Shown here in pieces: positions 20,111-28,368 of a DNA stretch of 35,993 bases. Made by a program: the position numbers and the translations under genes. The stretch's first letter is position 1. Every line of letters begins with the position of its first letter. The notes below the pieces were generated by a model that did no database searches, was not told where the DNA came from, and worked only from the letters and a program-made list of their open reading frames with translations. Source of the DNA: Roseateles sp. (GTDB taxonomy: Bacteria > Pseudomonadota > Gammaproteobacteria > Burkholderiales > Burkholderiaceae_C); the NCBI GenBank assembly GCA_019234295.1, contig JAFALK010000077.1, positions 1-35,993 on the forward strand, read 5' to 3'.

Positions 20111-20527
20111 TCAGACTCCTGAACGTCGCCGTGCCGCCCAGCCCACAGTTGCCAGACGCTTGACGGCGAACACGACGAGCACGAAGACCAGGCATGCCGC
20201 CACCGAAATACCCAGCTCGAACGGGTCCGACGGCGCGATCAGCACGAAGCCCTTGCCCTTGATGAGCTGGGAGAAGCTGGACACACAGAAGGGCATGAGG
20301 AAGAGCCTCAGGGTCTGCCAGCGGTCGCCGCCCTGGGCGCCGCTGACGCTGAGCTTGAGCGCAATGCCGATGATCACGCTGATGCCCGCGGCGTTGAGCC
20401 AGATGGCCGGCGACGGGTCAAAGTGCAGCGCGACCGTGCACAGATACCAGATCAAGTAGCACCAGAGCACGGCCTTGCCGGTGGGGAGCTGGACGAGGTA
20501 GTTGCGAAGGGTGGTCAGCGCCTGCAT
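20111..20527 (-). CDS. Hypothetical inner-membrane protein
   Basis: The 138-residue product has four likely membrane helices (about 20-36, 42-61, 78-92 and 105-124). The pattern [20 protein letters not shown] followed by [16 protein letters not shown] is one I have seen in uncharacterised proteobacterial membrane proteins. The start is uncertain: the ATG at 20527 gives a typical N-terminus but has no good ribosome binding site, while GTG codons at 20560 and 20548 each overlap a TAG stop of the upstream kinase frame (TAGTG), and AGAAGG lies before the first of them. The gene is probably translated in coupling with the kinase. Confidence 0.7.
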   Translation of the reverse strand: MQALTTLRNYLVQLPTGKAVLWCYLIWYLCTVALHFDPSPAIWLNAAGISVIIGIALKLSVSGAQGGDRWQTLRLFLMPFCVSSFSQLIKGKGFVLIAPSDPFELGISVAACLVFVLVVFAVKRLATVGWAARRRSGV

Positions 20528-20539
20528 AGGGCAGGGAGC

Positions 20540-20563
20540 GTAACGCACTAGGTAACGCACTAG
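20540..20563. repeat. Tandem 12-base duplication at the kinase stop codon
   Basis: GTAACGCACTAG occurs twice back to back (20540-20551 and 20552-20563). On the minus strand each copy carries a TAG in the kinase frame and a GTG in the frame of the next gene, so the duplication doubles the stop/start junction. Confidence 0.9.
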
Positions 20564-23091
20564 CTTTGCCTTCTCTCCGCCGACTGCGTAGGCTGCACCC
20601 AAGTCAGCAGTGCCCAGACCAGTTCCTTGATGTCGATGGGCTTGCTCACGTGCGCGTTCATGCCTGCGGCCAAGCAGTCCTGCATGTCGCGCTCCATGGC
20701 ACCGGCCGTCATCGCGATGATGGGTAACTGGCCACAGCCGGGCAGAGTGCGGACCAGGCGGGTGGCGGTGAGGCCGTCCATCTCTGGCATCTGCACGTCC
20801 ATGAGCACGGCGTCGAAGCGCGAGCTCTTGATGCGGTCCACCGCCTCGATGCCGTTGTTGGCCACCTCGACCTCGAGTTGGCCCATGGCGAGGAAGGCGC
20901 AGGCGACCTGTTGGTTGACGAGGTTGTCCTCCACCAGCAGCAGGCGTGCGCCGCGAATCGGCGTGAGCGAGTCAGCGAGGTTGAAGACTTGGCTTCCCGG
21001 CAGGGCCGCCTCGGGCGAGTGACCGTGCTGTAGCTGCACCACGGCATCGAAGAGCCGCGAGGGCGTGGCCGGCTTGATCAGCACTCCGGTGATGGGGAGG
21101 TCTTGCACGTCGGCGCCCACCTGCTCGCTGTTGTGGAGGCTGGACAGGGCAATGACGGCCAGCATGGCCGAGCTGCGATCGGCGTTGATCTGGCGAGCCG
21201 CTTCCAGAAAATCGGTGCCAGCCGTCTTCCAGTCGACGATCAGCAGCTCGAAGGGCAGGGCAGGGTCGGCCTGGCGCAAGCGATAGAGCGCCTCGTCAGG
21301 AAAGGAGGCCACGCTGACCTGGAAGCGCCAGCTCTGAAGGATCTGCTGCAGGATCTGACGCTCCGTGGGCTGGGCATCGACGATCAGCGTGCGCATGCCG
21401 CGGATGCGATGCAGGTCAATGCGTTCGGCCCCGGCGCTGGCGCGGCCGAAGCTGCAGGTGAAGTCGAACACGCTGCCTTCGCCCGGTACGCTGCTCACGC
21501 GGATCTCGCCACCCATGAGCTCGACCAGGCGCTTGCAGATCGCCAGCCCCAGGCCCGAACCGCCATACCGGCGTGTGATCGAGGAATCGGCCTGGCTGAA
21601 GGCCTGGAAGAGCCGGCTGATCTGCTCCTCGGTCATGCCGATGCCTGAGTCGCGCACGCTGATGCGCAGCACGGCTTTCTCGTCGTCGACGCGGACCACG
21701 TCGGCCAAGATGACGATCTCGCCACGCGGCGTGAACTTGATGGCGTTGCCGACGAGGTTGTTCAGGACCTGCGCCAGTCGCACCGGGTCGCCTCGCAGGC
21801 GATCGGGCACCCGCTCGTCGATCTTCAGCAGTAGCTCCAGGCCGGCCTCCTCGACTTTCGCGGAGAAGAGGTTGCTGGCGTTTTCAAGGATTTCCTCGGG
21901 GCAGAACTCCTCGTCCTCCATCGTGATCTTGCCGGCCTCGATCTTTGAGTAGTCGAGGATGTCGTTGAGCAGGGTGAGCAAGGCCTTGGACGAGGTGTGA
22001 ACCTTGCCTAGGTAGTCGCGCTGACGCTCGCTCAGAGGCGTATCCAGCACCAGATGGGTCAGGCCGATGATGGCGTTCATCGGCGTGCGGATCTCGTGGC
22101 TCATGCTGGCCAGGAACATGCTCTTGGCGGCGCTGCCGGCCTGGGCTTCGTCGCGCGCCACCGCGAGCTCCTCGCTCAGGCGGTGGTCAGCCTCGTAGGC
22201 CTGGAACAGCCGTGCGTAGAGGAGGCTGTTCTCGAGCAGCAGCTCCACCAGCACGAGTGAGCAGGCGACCAGGCCGTAGATGCGCCCCGCATAAAAGCCC
22301 AGGTCGTAGCGGCCGTGGTTCAGCATGGATGAGAGCGCGATATCGAGCATCCAGGCCAGGCAAACCACCATCAGCCACAAGTCCAGCACCGTGTGCTGCT
22401 TTTGCCGCCACAGCGCCCACAGCGCCGACGCGCTGCACAGCCACACGAGCCCGATCACGGGCAGCATGGCGCCCGTGTACTGGCGCTGGGCCATGAGATT
22501 CGGCAGCAGCGACTCGCCCCGTGTTGCCAGGACCGTGAGCAGCAGGCCCGCCAGCGCTGCCGCCAGCGGCCACATCCACGCCCGGGTGTTTGGGGGCCGC
22601 ATGGGGCGCTTGAGTGCTACGTAGGCCATCACGCACAGCGGGAAGCCGGCATGCCAGAACATGTAGATCCAGGCCGTGCTCTGCTGCCCGCCCTGGATCA
22701 CGCCGGCGGCCCCGAACAGGCCCGGAAAGCTCAGCGCATGCGCCACCGTCATCACCGCCGTGTACACATAGCCGCATGCCAGGGCCAGAAGGGGGCGCAA
22801 ACCCAGGATCCGGAACTGGCCGAACAGCAGCACGGCCGTGATCAGGTCCGTGATCAGCAAGATCGCTTCGTAGATTGCCATGAAGTTCGGCAACGCTGGC
22901 AACTGCGTCGTGGCGAAGGGCGCCAGGGCGAGGAACAAGGCCATCGAGACCAGCGCGACCGCGCCGGCTCTGCGCCGCTCCTGGGGGCCTGCCTGCTGGT
23001 CCAGCAAGAACGCCGGCCGGTCCGCCGCGGCCTGCGTGGCTGCGGTTGCCGGGCCTTCGGCCGTGCTGCAGGCCTGAAGGGGTCCGTCCAC
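20560..23091 (-). CDS. Hybrid sensor histidine kinase with MASE4 domain
   Basis: The 843-residue protein begins with an integral-membrane sensor of eight helices (about residues 42-293) that resembles the MASE4 domain. The transmitter follows: phospho-acceptor His332 in [10 protein letters not shown]-box Asn449, DSGIGM at 481-486 and GGSGLGLAI. The first receiver (about 567-690) is degraded at its acidic pair (IVDAQPTE) but keeps Asp620 and Lys673; the second (716-833) is intact, with Glu-Asp at 721-722, Asp765 ([11 protein letters not shown]) and Lys817. There is no histidine phosphotransfer domain and no response regulator nearby, so output must go elsewhere. The signal is unknown. The ATG at 23091 has GGAGACGATG. 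Confidence 0.92.
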   Translation of the reverse strand: MDGPLQACSTAEGPATAATQAAADRPAFLLDQQAGPQERRRAGAVALVSMALFLALAPFATTQLPALPNFMAIYEAILLITDLITAVLLFGQFRILGLRPLLALACGYVYTAVMTVAHALSFPGLFGAAGVIQGGQQSTAWIYMFWHAGFPLCVMAYVALKRPMRPPNTRAWMWPLAAALAGLLLTVLATRGESLLPNLMAQRQYTGAMLPVIGLVWLCSASALWALWRQKQHTVLDLWLMVVCLAWMLDIALSSMLNHGRYDLGFYAGRIYGLVACSLVLVELLLENSLLYARLFQAYEADHRLSEELAVARDEAQAGSAAKSMFLASMSHEIRTPMNAIIGLTHLVLDTPLSERQRDYLGKVHTSSKALLTLLNDILDYSKIEAGKITMEDEEFCPEEILENASNLFSAKVEEAGLELLLKIDERVPDRLRGDPVRLAQVLNNLVGNAIKFTPRGEIVILADVVRVDDEKAVLRISVRDSGIGMTEEQISRLFQAFSQADSSITRRYGGSGLGLAICKRLVELMGGEIRVSSVPGEGSVFDFTCSFGRASAGAERIDLHRIRGMRTLIVDAQPTERQILQQILQSWRFQVSVASFPDEALYRLRQADPALPFELLIVDWKTAGTDFLEAARQINADRSSAMLAVIALSSLHNSEQVGADVQDLPITGVLIKPATPSRLFDAVVQLQHGHSPEAALPGSQVFNLADSLTPIRGARLLLVEDNLVNQQVACAFLAMGQLEVEVANNGIEAVDRIKSSRFDAVLMDVQMPEMDGLTATRLVRTLPGCGQLPIIAMTAGAMERDMQDCLAAGMNAHVSKPIDIKELVWALLTWVQPTQSAERRQS

Positions 23092-23447
23092 ATCGTCTCC
23101 CTGGGCTCACCGCCCCCGATGTTTGATGGGCGGATCTTGCTTGATGGAGCCCGGCTTCGCAAGCCTGTCGGCATCAGCTGCGCGGGCTGCGAGCGCCGTG
23201 AGCCCTCGACACGGCCCCGTGGGCAGGTCGCTGGCGCTGTCGCCCATCCAGGTCGTCAGCGTGGCGCCCAGCTGATCGACGGCCGTGGTGCGCAGCAGGC
23301 ACCCCGGGCCGACATCGTTGGCGCCGCCCAGTCCCATGCTCAATCGGCAGGCCTGAACTCCCGGTTCACCGCACTCTGGCGATGCCAACGCTTTGGGTGG
23401 AGCAGCGTTGCAAGGGCCTGTCAGCTCGGCAAGCTCGCGGCAAGCTC
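23092..23447. other. 356-base stretch between the kinase and phaZ genes
   Basis: No intact gene is present. The minus strand holds the DUF1501 remnant listed separately at 23218-23328, and the last part must contain the kinase promoter. No terminator for the PHB depolymerase gene was identified. Confidence 0.6.
23218..23328 (-). pseudogene. Fragment of a DUF1501 protein gene (C-terminal part)
   Basis: Read on the minus strand, 37 codons give GGANDVGPGCLLRTTAVDQL and then GATLTTWMGDSASDLPT. This aligns without gaps to the C-terminal region of the intact DUF1501 protein encoded at 32168-33559 (GGPDDIGQGRLIPTMAVDQY, AATLASWFGVSASELAT), with 21 of 37 identical residues counted by eye. Similarity stops on both sides. 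There is no start, so this is the remnant of a decayed or truncated DUF1501 gene and not a copy of recent date. Confidence 0.75.
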
Positions 23448-24638
23448 CTAGCCAATGCTGGCGTGGATGTGCTCGCGAACTCGCGGGTAGATCTGCTGGT
23501 TCCAGCGCCGGCCGCTGAAGACGCCGTAATGGCCGACGCCGGTCTGCAGGTGGTGGGTCTTCAGGTAGGGCCGGATGCCCGGGCACAGGTCCAGCGCGGC
23601 GACGGTCTGGCCTACCGAGCAGATGTCGTCGCGCTCGCCCTCCACCGTCATCAGCGCGGTACGGCGGATCGCGGCGGGAACGACGCGGCGCCCGCGCCAC
23701 ATCAGCGCGCCGCGGGCCAGGTCGTAGGTCTGGAACACCTTCTCCACCGTCTCCAAATAGAACTCGGCCGGCAGGTCGTTGACGGCCAGGTACTCGTCGT
23801 AGAAGTCCTGGATGGCGCGGGCTTCGTCCATGCGGCCTTCGAACAGGTGCTCGTAGAGCTTGCTGAACTGTTGCTTGTGCCGCTCGGGGTTCATGCTCAG
23901 GAAGGCCGCCAGCTGCACGAAGCCTGGGTAGACGCGGCGGCCGAAGCCGGCGTGGGGCAGGGGCACCTGGGTGACGAGGTGCTGCTCGAACCATGCGATC
24001 GGCCGGCTGACGGCCAGGCGGTTGACTTCCGTCGGGTTGACGCGGCAATCGACCGGGCCAGCCATGAGCGTCAGGCTCCGCGGCTGGGCGGGATCGTCGT
24101 CCTCAGCCATGAGAGCGACGGCCGCCAGGGCCGCCACGCAGGGCTGGCAGACGGCGATCACATGACCGTCGGGCCCCATGGCCGAGATGAAACGCCGCAT
24201 GTATTCGATGTAGTCATCCAGGCCGAAGCTGCCATGGTGAAGGCCCACATCGCGGGCGTTGTGCCAGTCGGTGATGTAGACCTCGTGATGTTCAAGCAGG
24301 CTGCGCGCGGTCTCGCGCAGCAGGGTGGAGAAGTGACCGGACAACGGGGCCACCAGCAGGACCTTGGGCTGCTCGCGGGCCTCGTCCGCTGCCTTGCAGA
24401 AATGCAGCAAGCTCCCGAAAGGCAGCTTCAGCACCACCTGTTCCCGGACCTGGGCGATGCCGTAGTCGGGCCGTGTGTGGGTCAAGCGCATGCGCGAGAG
24501 CACCTCGTTGGCCGCGGCCAAGGCCCTCAGCGCCGACTTCTCCGTGCGCCGCAACCACAGCGAAGCTGCCAGTTGTTGGGCCATGAGGCGCAGTGGCGAA
24601 CCAAGATCGGACTGCATTTGATAGGCCTGGTAGAGCAT
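23448..24638 (-). CDS. phaZ: Intracellular polyhydroxybutyrate depolymerase
   Basis: The enzyme cleaves amorphous storage PHB inside the cell to 3-hydroxybutyrate oligomers. The 396-residue product has the cysteine nucleophile of the Ralstonia PhaZa1 type at residue 164 (VIAVCQPCVAALAAV), an Asp in EGERDDICSVG and a His in GVGHYGVFSGRRW as the rest of the triad. The N-terminus MLYQAYQMQSDL is typical of the family, and there is no signal peptide, as expected. ATG at 24638. It is divergent from the glutathione transferase-like gene and pairs functionally with the hydroxybutyrate dehydrogenase at 19290-20072. Confidence 0.93.
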   Translation of the reverse strand: MLYQAYQMQSDLGSPLRLMAQQLAASLWLRRTEKSALRALAAANEVLSRMRLTHTRPDYGIAQVREQVVLKLPFGSLLHFCKAADEAREQPKVLLVAPLSGHFSTLLRETARSLLEHHEVYITDWHNARDVGLHHGSFGLDDYIEYMRRFISAMGPDGHVIAVCQPCVAALAAVALMAEDDDPAQPRSLTLMAGPVDCRVNPTEVNRLAVSRPIAWFEQHLVTQVPLPHAGFGRRVYPGFVQLAAFLSMNPERHKQQFSKLYEHLFEGRMDEARAIQDFYDEYLAVNDLPAEFYLETVEKVFQTYDLARGALMWRGRRVVPAAIRRTALMTVEGERDDICSVGQTVAALDLCPGIRPYLKTHHLQTGVGHYGVFSGRRWNQQIYPRVREHIHASIG

Positions 24639-24756
24639 CGTGTCGCCTCGCGGGAGTCCTGCCCGGTCAGACGCAAGGAGCGGGCCAGCCTGGGCGCCAG
24701 GCGTGGCACGAGGCTTGCGATGGTTTGCTCATTCCAAGCGCACGCGGAGCAGCCCG

Positions 24757-25413
24757 ATGGCCAAGGCGGTGTTGACGATCAGCAGCAAGAACTATGGCGC
24801 CTGGGCCTTGCGCGGCTGGCTGATGTGCAGGCTGGCCCGGCTGGAGTTCCGCGAGCATGTGATCCCGCCGGACGACCCGCAGATGAAAGCCGAGATGCTG
24901 CTGCTGTCGGCGTCCATGCGTGTGCCCATGCTGGAGGATGGCGGCGTCAAGGTCTGGGACACCCTGGCCATCGGCGAATACCTGCACGAGATCAAGCCCA
25001 GGGCCGGCCTGCTGCCGGCCGACCAGGCCGCACGCGCGCACTGCCGCTCCATCTGCGGGGAGATGCACTCGGGTTTCAGTGCCCTGCGCTCCTCGCTGCC
25101 GATGAACATCAAGGCCCGTTTTCCCGGCTTCAAGCTGTGGTCGCGCGCTCAGGGCGACATCGAACGCATTGTCACCATCTGGCACGAATGCCTGGACGCC
25201 TATGGCGGCCCCTTCCTCTTCGGCGCCAAGCCCTGCTTGGCCGATGCCATGTTCGCCCCTGTGGTCACCCGCTTCATGACCTACGACGTGGCGCTCGACA
25301 AGGCCTGCGCCGCGTATTGCCAGCAGGTCCTGCGACTGCCGGCCCTGCAGGAATGGATCAGCGCGGCCCACGCCGAGGCGGAGGAGATCGACGAGCTGGA
25401 TGCCGAGTTTTGA
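24757..25413 (+). CDS. Glutathione S-transferase family protein
   Basis: The 218-residue product has a thioredoxin-like N-terminal domain (about 1-80), with the cis-proline and glutathione-binding motif as RVPMLEDGGVKVWDTLAI (Ser replaced by Asp-Thr), and a helical C-terminal domain (about 90-205) with KPCLADAMFAPVVTRF, where the family N-capping Asp is kept. The start is the ATG at 24757 (MAKAVLTISSKNYGAW); upstream codons from 24640 look non-coding. The substrate is unknown; it could be a conjugating or a detoxifying enzyme. It is convergent with the cupin gene, 33 bases apart. Confidence 0.85.
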   Translation: MAKAVLTISSKNYGAWALRGWLMCRLARLEFREHVIPPDDPQMKAEMLLLSASMRVPMLEDGGVKVWDTLAIGEYLHEIKPRAGLLPADQAARAHCRSICGEMHSGFSALRSSLPMNIKARFPGFKLWSRAQGDIERIVTIWHECLDAYGGPFLFGAKPCLADAMFAPVVTRFMTYDVALDKACAAYCQQVLRLPALQEWISAAHAEAEEIDELDAEF

Positions 25414-25446
25414 GCCCAAGCCCGCACTGCACTGGTGCCGGCATGC

Positions 25447-25869
25447 TCAATTCCAGGGCGTCGGATCGGGAATGGCACAGACCGGATCAACGTCCACGGA
25501 CTTGAAGTCGGCCGGCGAGACGATCTCCAGGTACTCCATGTCGGGTGAGTAGTCGAACAGGTAGTGGCGGATGCCGGGACGCTGGTGCACGCAGTCGCCC
25601 GCCGAGACCAGGGTCTCCTGGTCCTCGTACATGAACCGTGCCCAACCCTTGAGCATGATGACGATTTGGAAATCGGCCTCGTGGCGATGCCAGCCCGTAC
25701 CCTTCTGCGGTGCCACGTTGGCCTTGACCAGATGGGCAATCACCTTGCCGTGCGTGGCCGCGGCGATGCCGAGGTCGCGATAGAGGAAAAAGTCACGTAG
25801 TCCACCGCTGACGTACTCCGAATCGGCTGGCTTCACGTGCGAGAACAGGGTGTCCGCGCTCTTGAGCAT
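25447..25869 (-). CDS. Cupin-domain protein
   Basis: The 140-residue product is a single cupin. Motif 1 is GTGWHRHEADFQIVIMLKG (His61 and His63, then a Gly), and motif 2 is GDCVHQRPGIRHYL (His95 and His102); the acidic residue expected in motif 1 is Glu64 or is shifted. A metal site is therefore likely, but the reaction or ligand is unknown. The start is the ATG at 25869, with AAAGGAG upstream; ATGs at 25914 and 25890 lack such a site. It is divergent from the RDD fusion gene. Confidence 0.85.
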   Translation of the reverse strand: MLKSADTLFSHVKPADSEYVSGGLRDFFLYRDLGIAAATHGKVIAHLVKANVAPQKGTGWHRHEADFQIVIMLKGWARFMYEDQETLVSAGDCVHQRPGIRHYLFDYSPDMEYLEIVSPADFKSVDVDPVCAIPDPTPWN

Positions 25870-26041
25870 GAGGAACTCCTTTCGGTGCATCCGAGACTGG
25901 CGAAGCAGTGGCATGCATTTCCTGTACCCGCTGAATCCGGGGGTAAACTTTTGATGCGGGGCAACAACATGGTGTCGCCGTTTTGACGAGGGATCAGCGT
26001 TTCACTGACGCTGGCCGCCCAAAAAAATATCAGGGAGAACA

Positions 26042-27979
26042 ATGGCAACGCTGCGAACCGCCAGCTTGCGCAGTCGCGCATGTGCATTTGCAATCGATCT
26101 ATTCCTGCTGTATTCGGCACTCATGCCGCTGTCATGGCTGCTGCACCAATGGGCGCCGGGCCTCGCGGGAGGATGGATAGACATCGGGATCCAGCGCTGC
26201 CTTCCCGCGCTGATCGTGCTCGCCTGCTGGCGCAGCCTGGGTGCTACGCCGGGTCAGATGGTGTTCATGTGCGAAGTGGTCGACGCCAAGACGGGCGAGG
26301 CGATGAGCACGCGCCAGTGCCTGCTGCGATGGCTCGTCTTCGTCCTCTCCGCGTTGCCCCTGGGGCTCGGATTCTTGTGGGTGGTGATCGATCCGCAGCG
26401 GCGCCCTCTGCACGACAGCGTGGCCGGTACGGCCGTGGTCCGTTGCTCGCCCCAACGGCGCTATTCACCCTCGCTGCCGGAGACCGTGCTGGCGCACTGG
26501 CGGGGCGATCTGCCCTTGCCAGTCAGTTTCTGGCTGAACACCGTGCTGATCTTGGAGCCCTTGCTGCTGCTGGCGGCGTGGCTTGCGGTCGAAATCAACG
26601 TGGCCGGCGACAGGCTGCGGCTGTGCAGCGCGGCGCTCCTTTTGATCTGGCCGCTCACGCTTCTCGTCGCAAGCTGGAGCCTGGTCGGCAGCTGGCGCTC
26701 AGCGGTCGAGCATCTGCGTCAACGGCATGGGCGATCCTGGCCCATGGCGGCGCAGCTGATGCTGGCCGTGTTGACGACGGCCCTTTTGTATTCAACTGCC
26801 CTTGATTTCCTGCCCCGTGTCGGCGGCTACCTGCAACTGGCCAGCGGGCGCGATCCGCTGGGTCGCGCCGAGATCGCGCTCTCCGACGACCGCGCGCGCG
26901 TGAACGTGAGAGGGCCGATTGGCATGGGCGATGCTGCCCGCTTCCTGAGCGTGGCAGCAGGCGCGAACGAGCTGCGCGCAGTCGAGATCGAATCGTCCGG
27001 TGGGCGCATGGCCGAGGCGAACCGCATGGCCGACTTCATCCGGGAGAAGAAGCTGCGCGTGCGCGTGACCGGGGCTTGTGACGGTGCTTGCAGCCTGCTC
27101 TTCCTGGCTGCGGAGCGCCGCCAACTCATGCCCGGCAGCGCAATGGGATTCAGCCGGGACACGGCGGGCATCTTCAGTTCGCTGATGAGCAAGGTGCTCG
27201 CGCCCGGGCAGTCTGCCCAGTTTCGAAGTTATGGCGCGCCGCAGGCCATCTTGGAGCGCATGTCGGCGACCGCGCCGGGCCAGGTCTGGCACCCTTCCCG
27301 CGACGAATTGGTCGACGCGGAGCTGATCGAGCGGGCACCGCAGACACTGGACGTCGCTTTGCCCGCTGTCGGGGCAGCCGGCGCCTTGGGAGAACTCGTC
27401 GAAACGCTGCGTGACAACCCGGGCTGGTACTGGACGGAGCAAGGCCATCCCGGCGTCATCGCGCTCGCCGCCACCCGCATGGACGCGGCGCGGCGTGATC
27501 CGACATTGAGCGATGAGCAGGTCCAGTCCGAAGGACAGGCCGTCATCTCGGCCCTGCTGCCGGAAGTCCTGCATAACGTGCGGAACGATCTGCGCGCGGA
27601 CTACGCGCTGATCTGGCGCAAGCAGCTCAGGGCAGCGCGTGAGCAGGGACTGAACGCCTGCGTGGGCGTGCTGTCAGGCGATGCGGCCGCCAAGCGAAAG
27701 CTGCCGCCCGAAGTCGTGGCCGAGGAGGCGTCCTGGCTGGTGCGGGTGGGAATGGAGCCCGATGCTCAGGCGACACCACGGCCCGTGAACGCCGCCGAGA
27801 TCCTGGTGCTCGGCCATCAATTGGGCGAGCGCGCGCCCGATGTGCTGGCGGGCCTCTTTGCCGCTACCCGCAAGCGTCCCCTCGCTTCGGAATGCGATCG
27901 CACGATCGGCATCCTGGATGCCGTCGCCACTCTGCCCAACGCGGTCCGTCCGGTGGCGGCGCGGGCCTTGTTCCAATAG
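26042..27979 (+). CDS. RDD membrane protein fused to a ClpP-like periplasmic domain
   Basis: This 645-residue protein combines two parts. Residues about 5-145 form an RDD domain: Arg12 and Asp19 in the first helix (RACAFAIDLF), GATPGQMVF at 68-75 and RRPLHDSVAGT with Asp125. Further membrane helices lie near 163-185, 197-217 and 237-256. From about residue 275 a crotonase/ClpP-like domain follows, with ESSGGRMAEANRMADFI at 317-333 and ACDGACSLLFLAAERR at 345-360, where Ser351 is the candidate nucleophile; it resembles the predicted periplasmic proteins of COG3904. The last 200 residues are helical and unassigned. CAGGGAG precedes the ATG. The fusion suggests a membrane-bound protease or sensor; substrate unknown. 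Confidence 0.75.
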   Translation: MATLRTASLRSRACAFAIDLFLLYSALMPLSWLLHQWAPGLAGGWIDIGIQRCLPALIVLACWRSLGATPGQMVFMCEVVDAKTGEAMSTRQCLLRWLVFVLSALPLGLGFLWVVIDPQRRPLHDSVAGTAVVRCSPQRRYSPSLPETVLAHWRGDLPLPVSFWLNTVLILEPLLLLAAWLAVEINVAGDRLRLCSAALLLIWPLTLLVASWSLVGSWRSAVEHLRQRHGRSWPMAAQLMLAVLTTALLYSTALDFLPRVGGYLQLASGRDPLGRAEIALSDDRARVNVRGPIGMGDAARFLSVAAGANELRAVEIESSGGRMAEANRMADFIREKKLRVRVTGACDGACSLLFLAAERRQLMPGSAMGFSRDTAGIFSSLMSKVLAPGQSAQFRSYGAPQAILERMSATAPGQVWHPSRDELVDAELIERAPQTLDVALPAVGAAGALGELVETLRDNPGWYWTEQGHPGVIALAATRMDAARRDPTLSDEQVQSEGQAVISALLPEVLHNVRNDLRADYALIWRKQLRAAREQGLNACVGVLSGDAAAKRKLPPEVVAEEASWLVRVGMEPDAQATPRPVNAAEILVLGHQLGERAPDVLAGLFAATRKRPLASECDRTIGILDAVATLPNAVRPVAARALFQ

Positions 27980-27990
27980 ACGGGCTTCAT

Positions 27991-28368
27991 ATGCAAGGCA
28001 AACACCTTGGGTGGTTGGGGGCGCTTTCGCTGATGGTTGCAGCGGTCTTCTACCTGGCCTGGCCGGATTCGCCGCCCGCCCGCGCCTTGGATCGAGGGTG
28101 GAATGCTTTGAGGCAGACGGTTGCGCGCTCGGGCGGCACCGAGGTGCACAAGTGCGTCTCTGCCTCGCAGACCGTATACAGCAGTGACAAATGCCCGTCC
28201 GGCAGCCGTGAGCTGCCCGTCAAGCAGGGCACGTTGACGGTGGTCCCCGCCACACCTGTGGCCGCGCCGGCATCGGCTGCATCGGTCCCGACCTTGCGCG
28301 ATCTGCTGGCGCCGCAGGGCGAACCGAACCTGCAGGAGCAGCGCATCGAACGCACCATCGGCAGCTAG
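27991..28368 (+). CDS. Membrane-anchored DUF4124-like protein
   Basis: The 125-residue product begins with a single membrane anchor (about residues 6-24, LGWLGALSLMVAAVFYLAW) and then has a short domain EVHKCVSASQTVYSSDKCPS at about 51-70 with the Cys/Tyr-Ser/Cys pattern of DUF4124 domains, which are common in exported proteins of this order. The C-terminal part is Ala- and Pro-rich and probably disordered. It follows the RDD fusion by 11 bases on the same strand, so the two form an operon. Its stop overlaps the end of the convergent MFS gene by four bases. Confidence 0.75.
   Translation: MQGKHLGWLGALSLMVAAVFYLAWPDSPPARALDRGWNALRQTVARSGGTEVHKCVSASQTVYSSDKCPSGSRELPVKQGTLTVVPATPVAAPASAASVPTLRDLLAPQGEPNLQEQRIERTIGS

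Noticed and set aside
23382..25505. 707-codon plus-strand open frame covering phaZ and the transferase gene
   Set aside because: It runs antisense to phaZ and out of frame through the glutathione transferase-like gene; composition is not protein-like.
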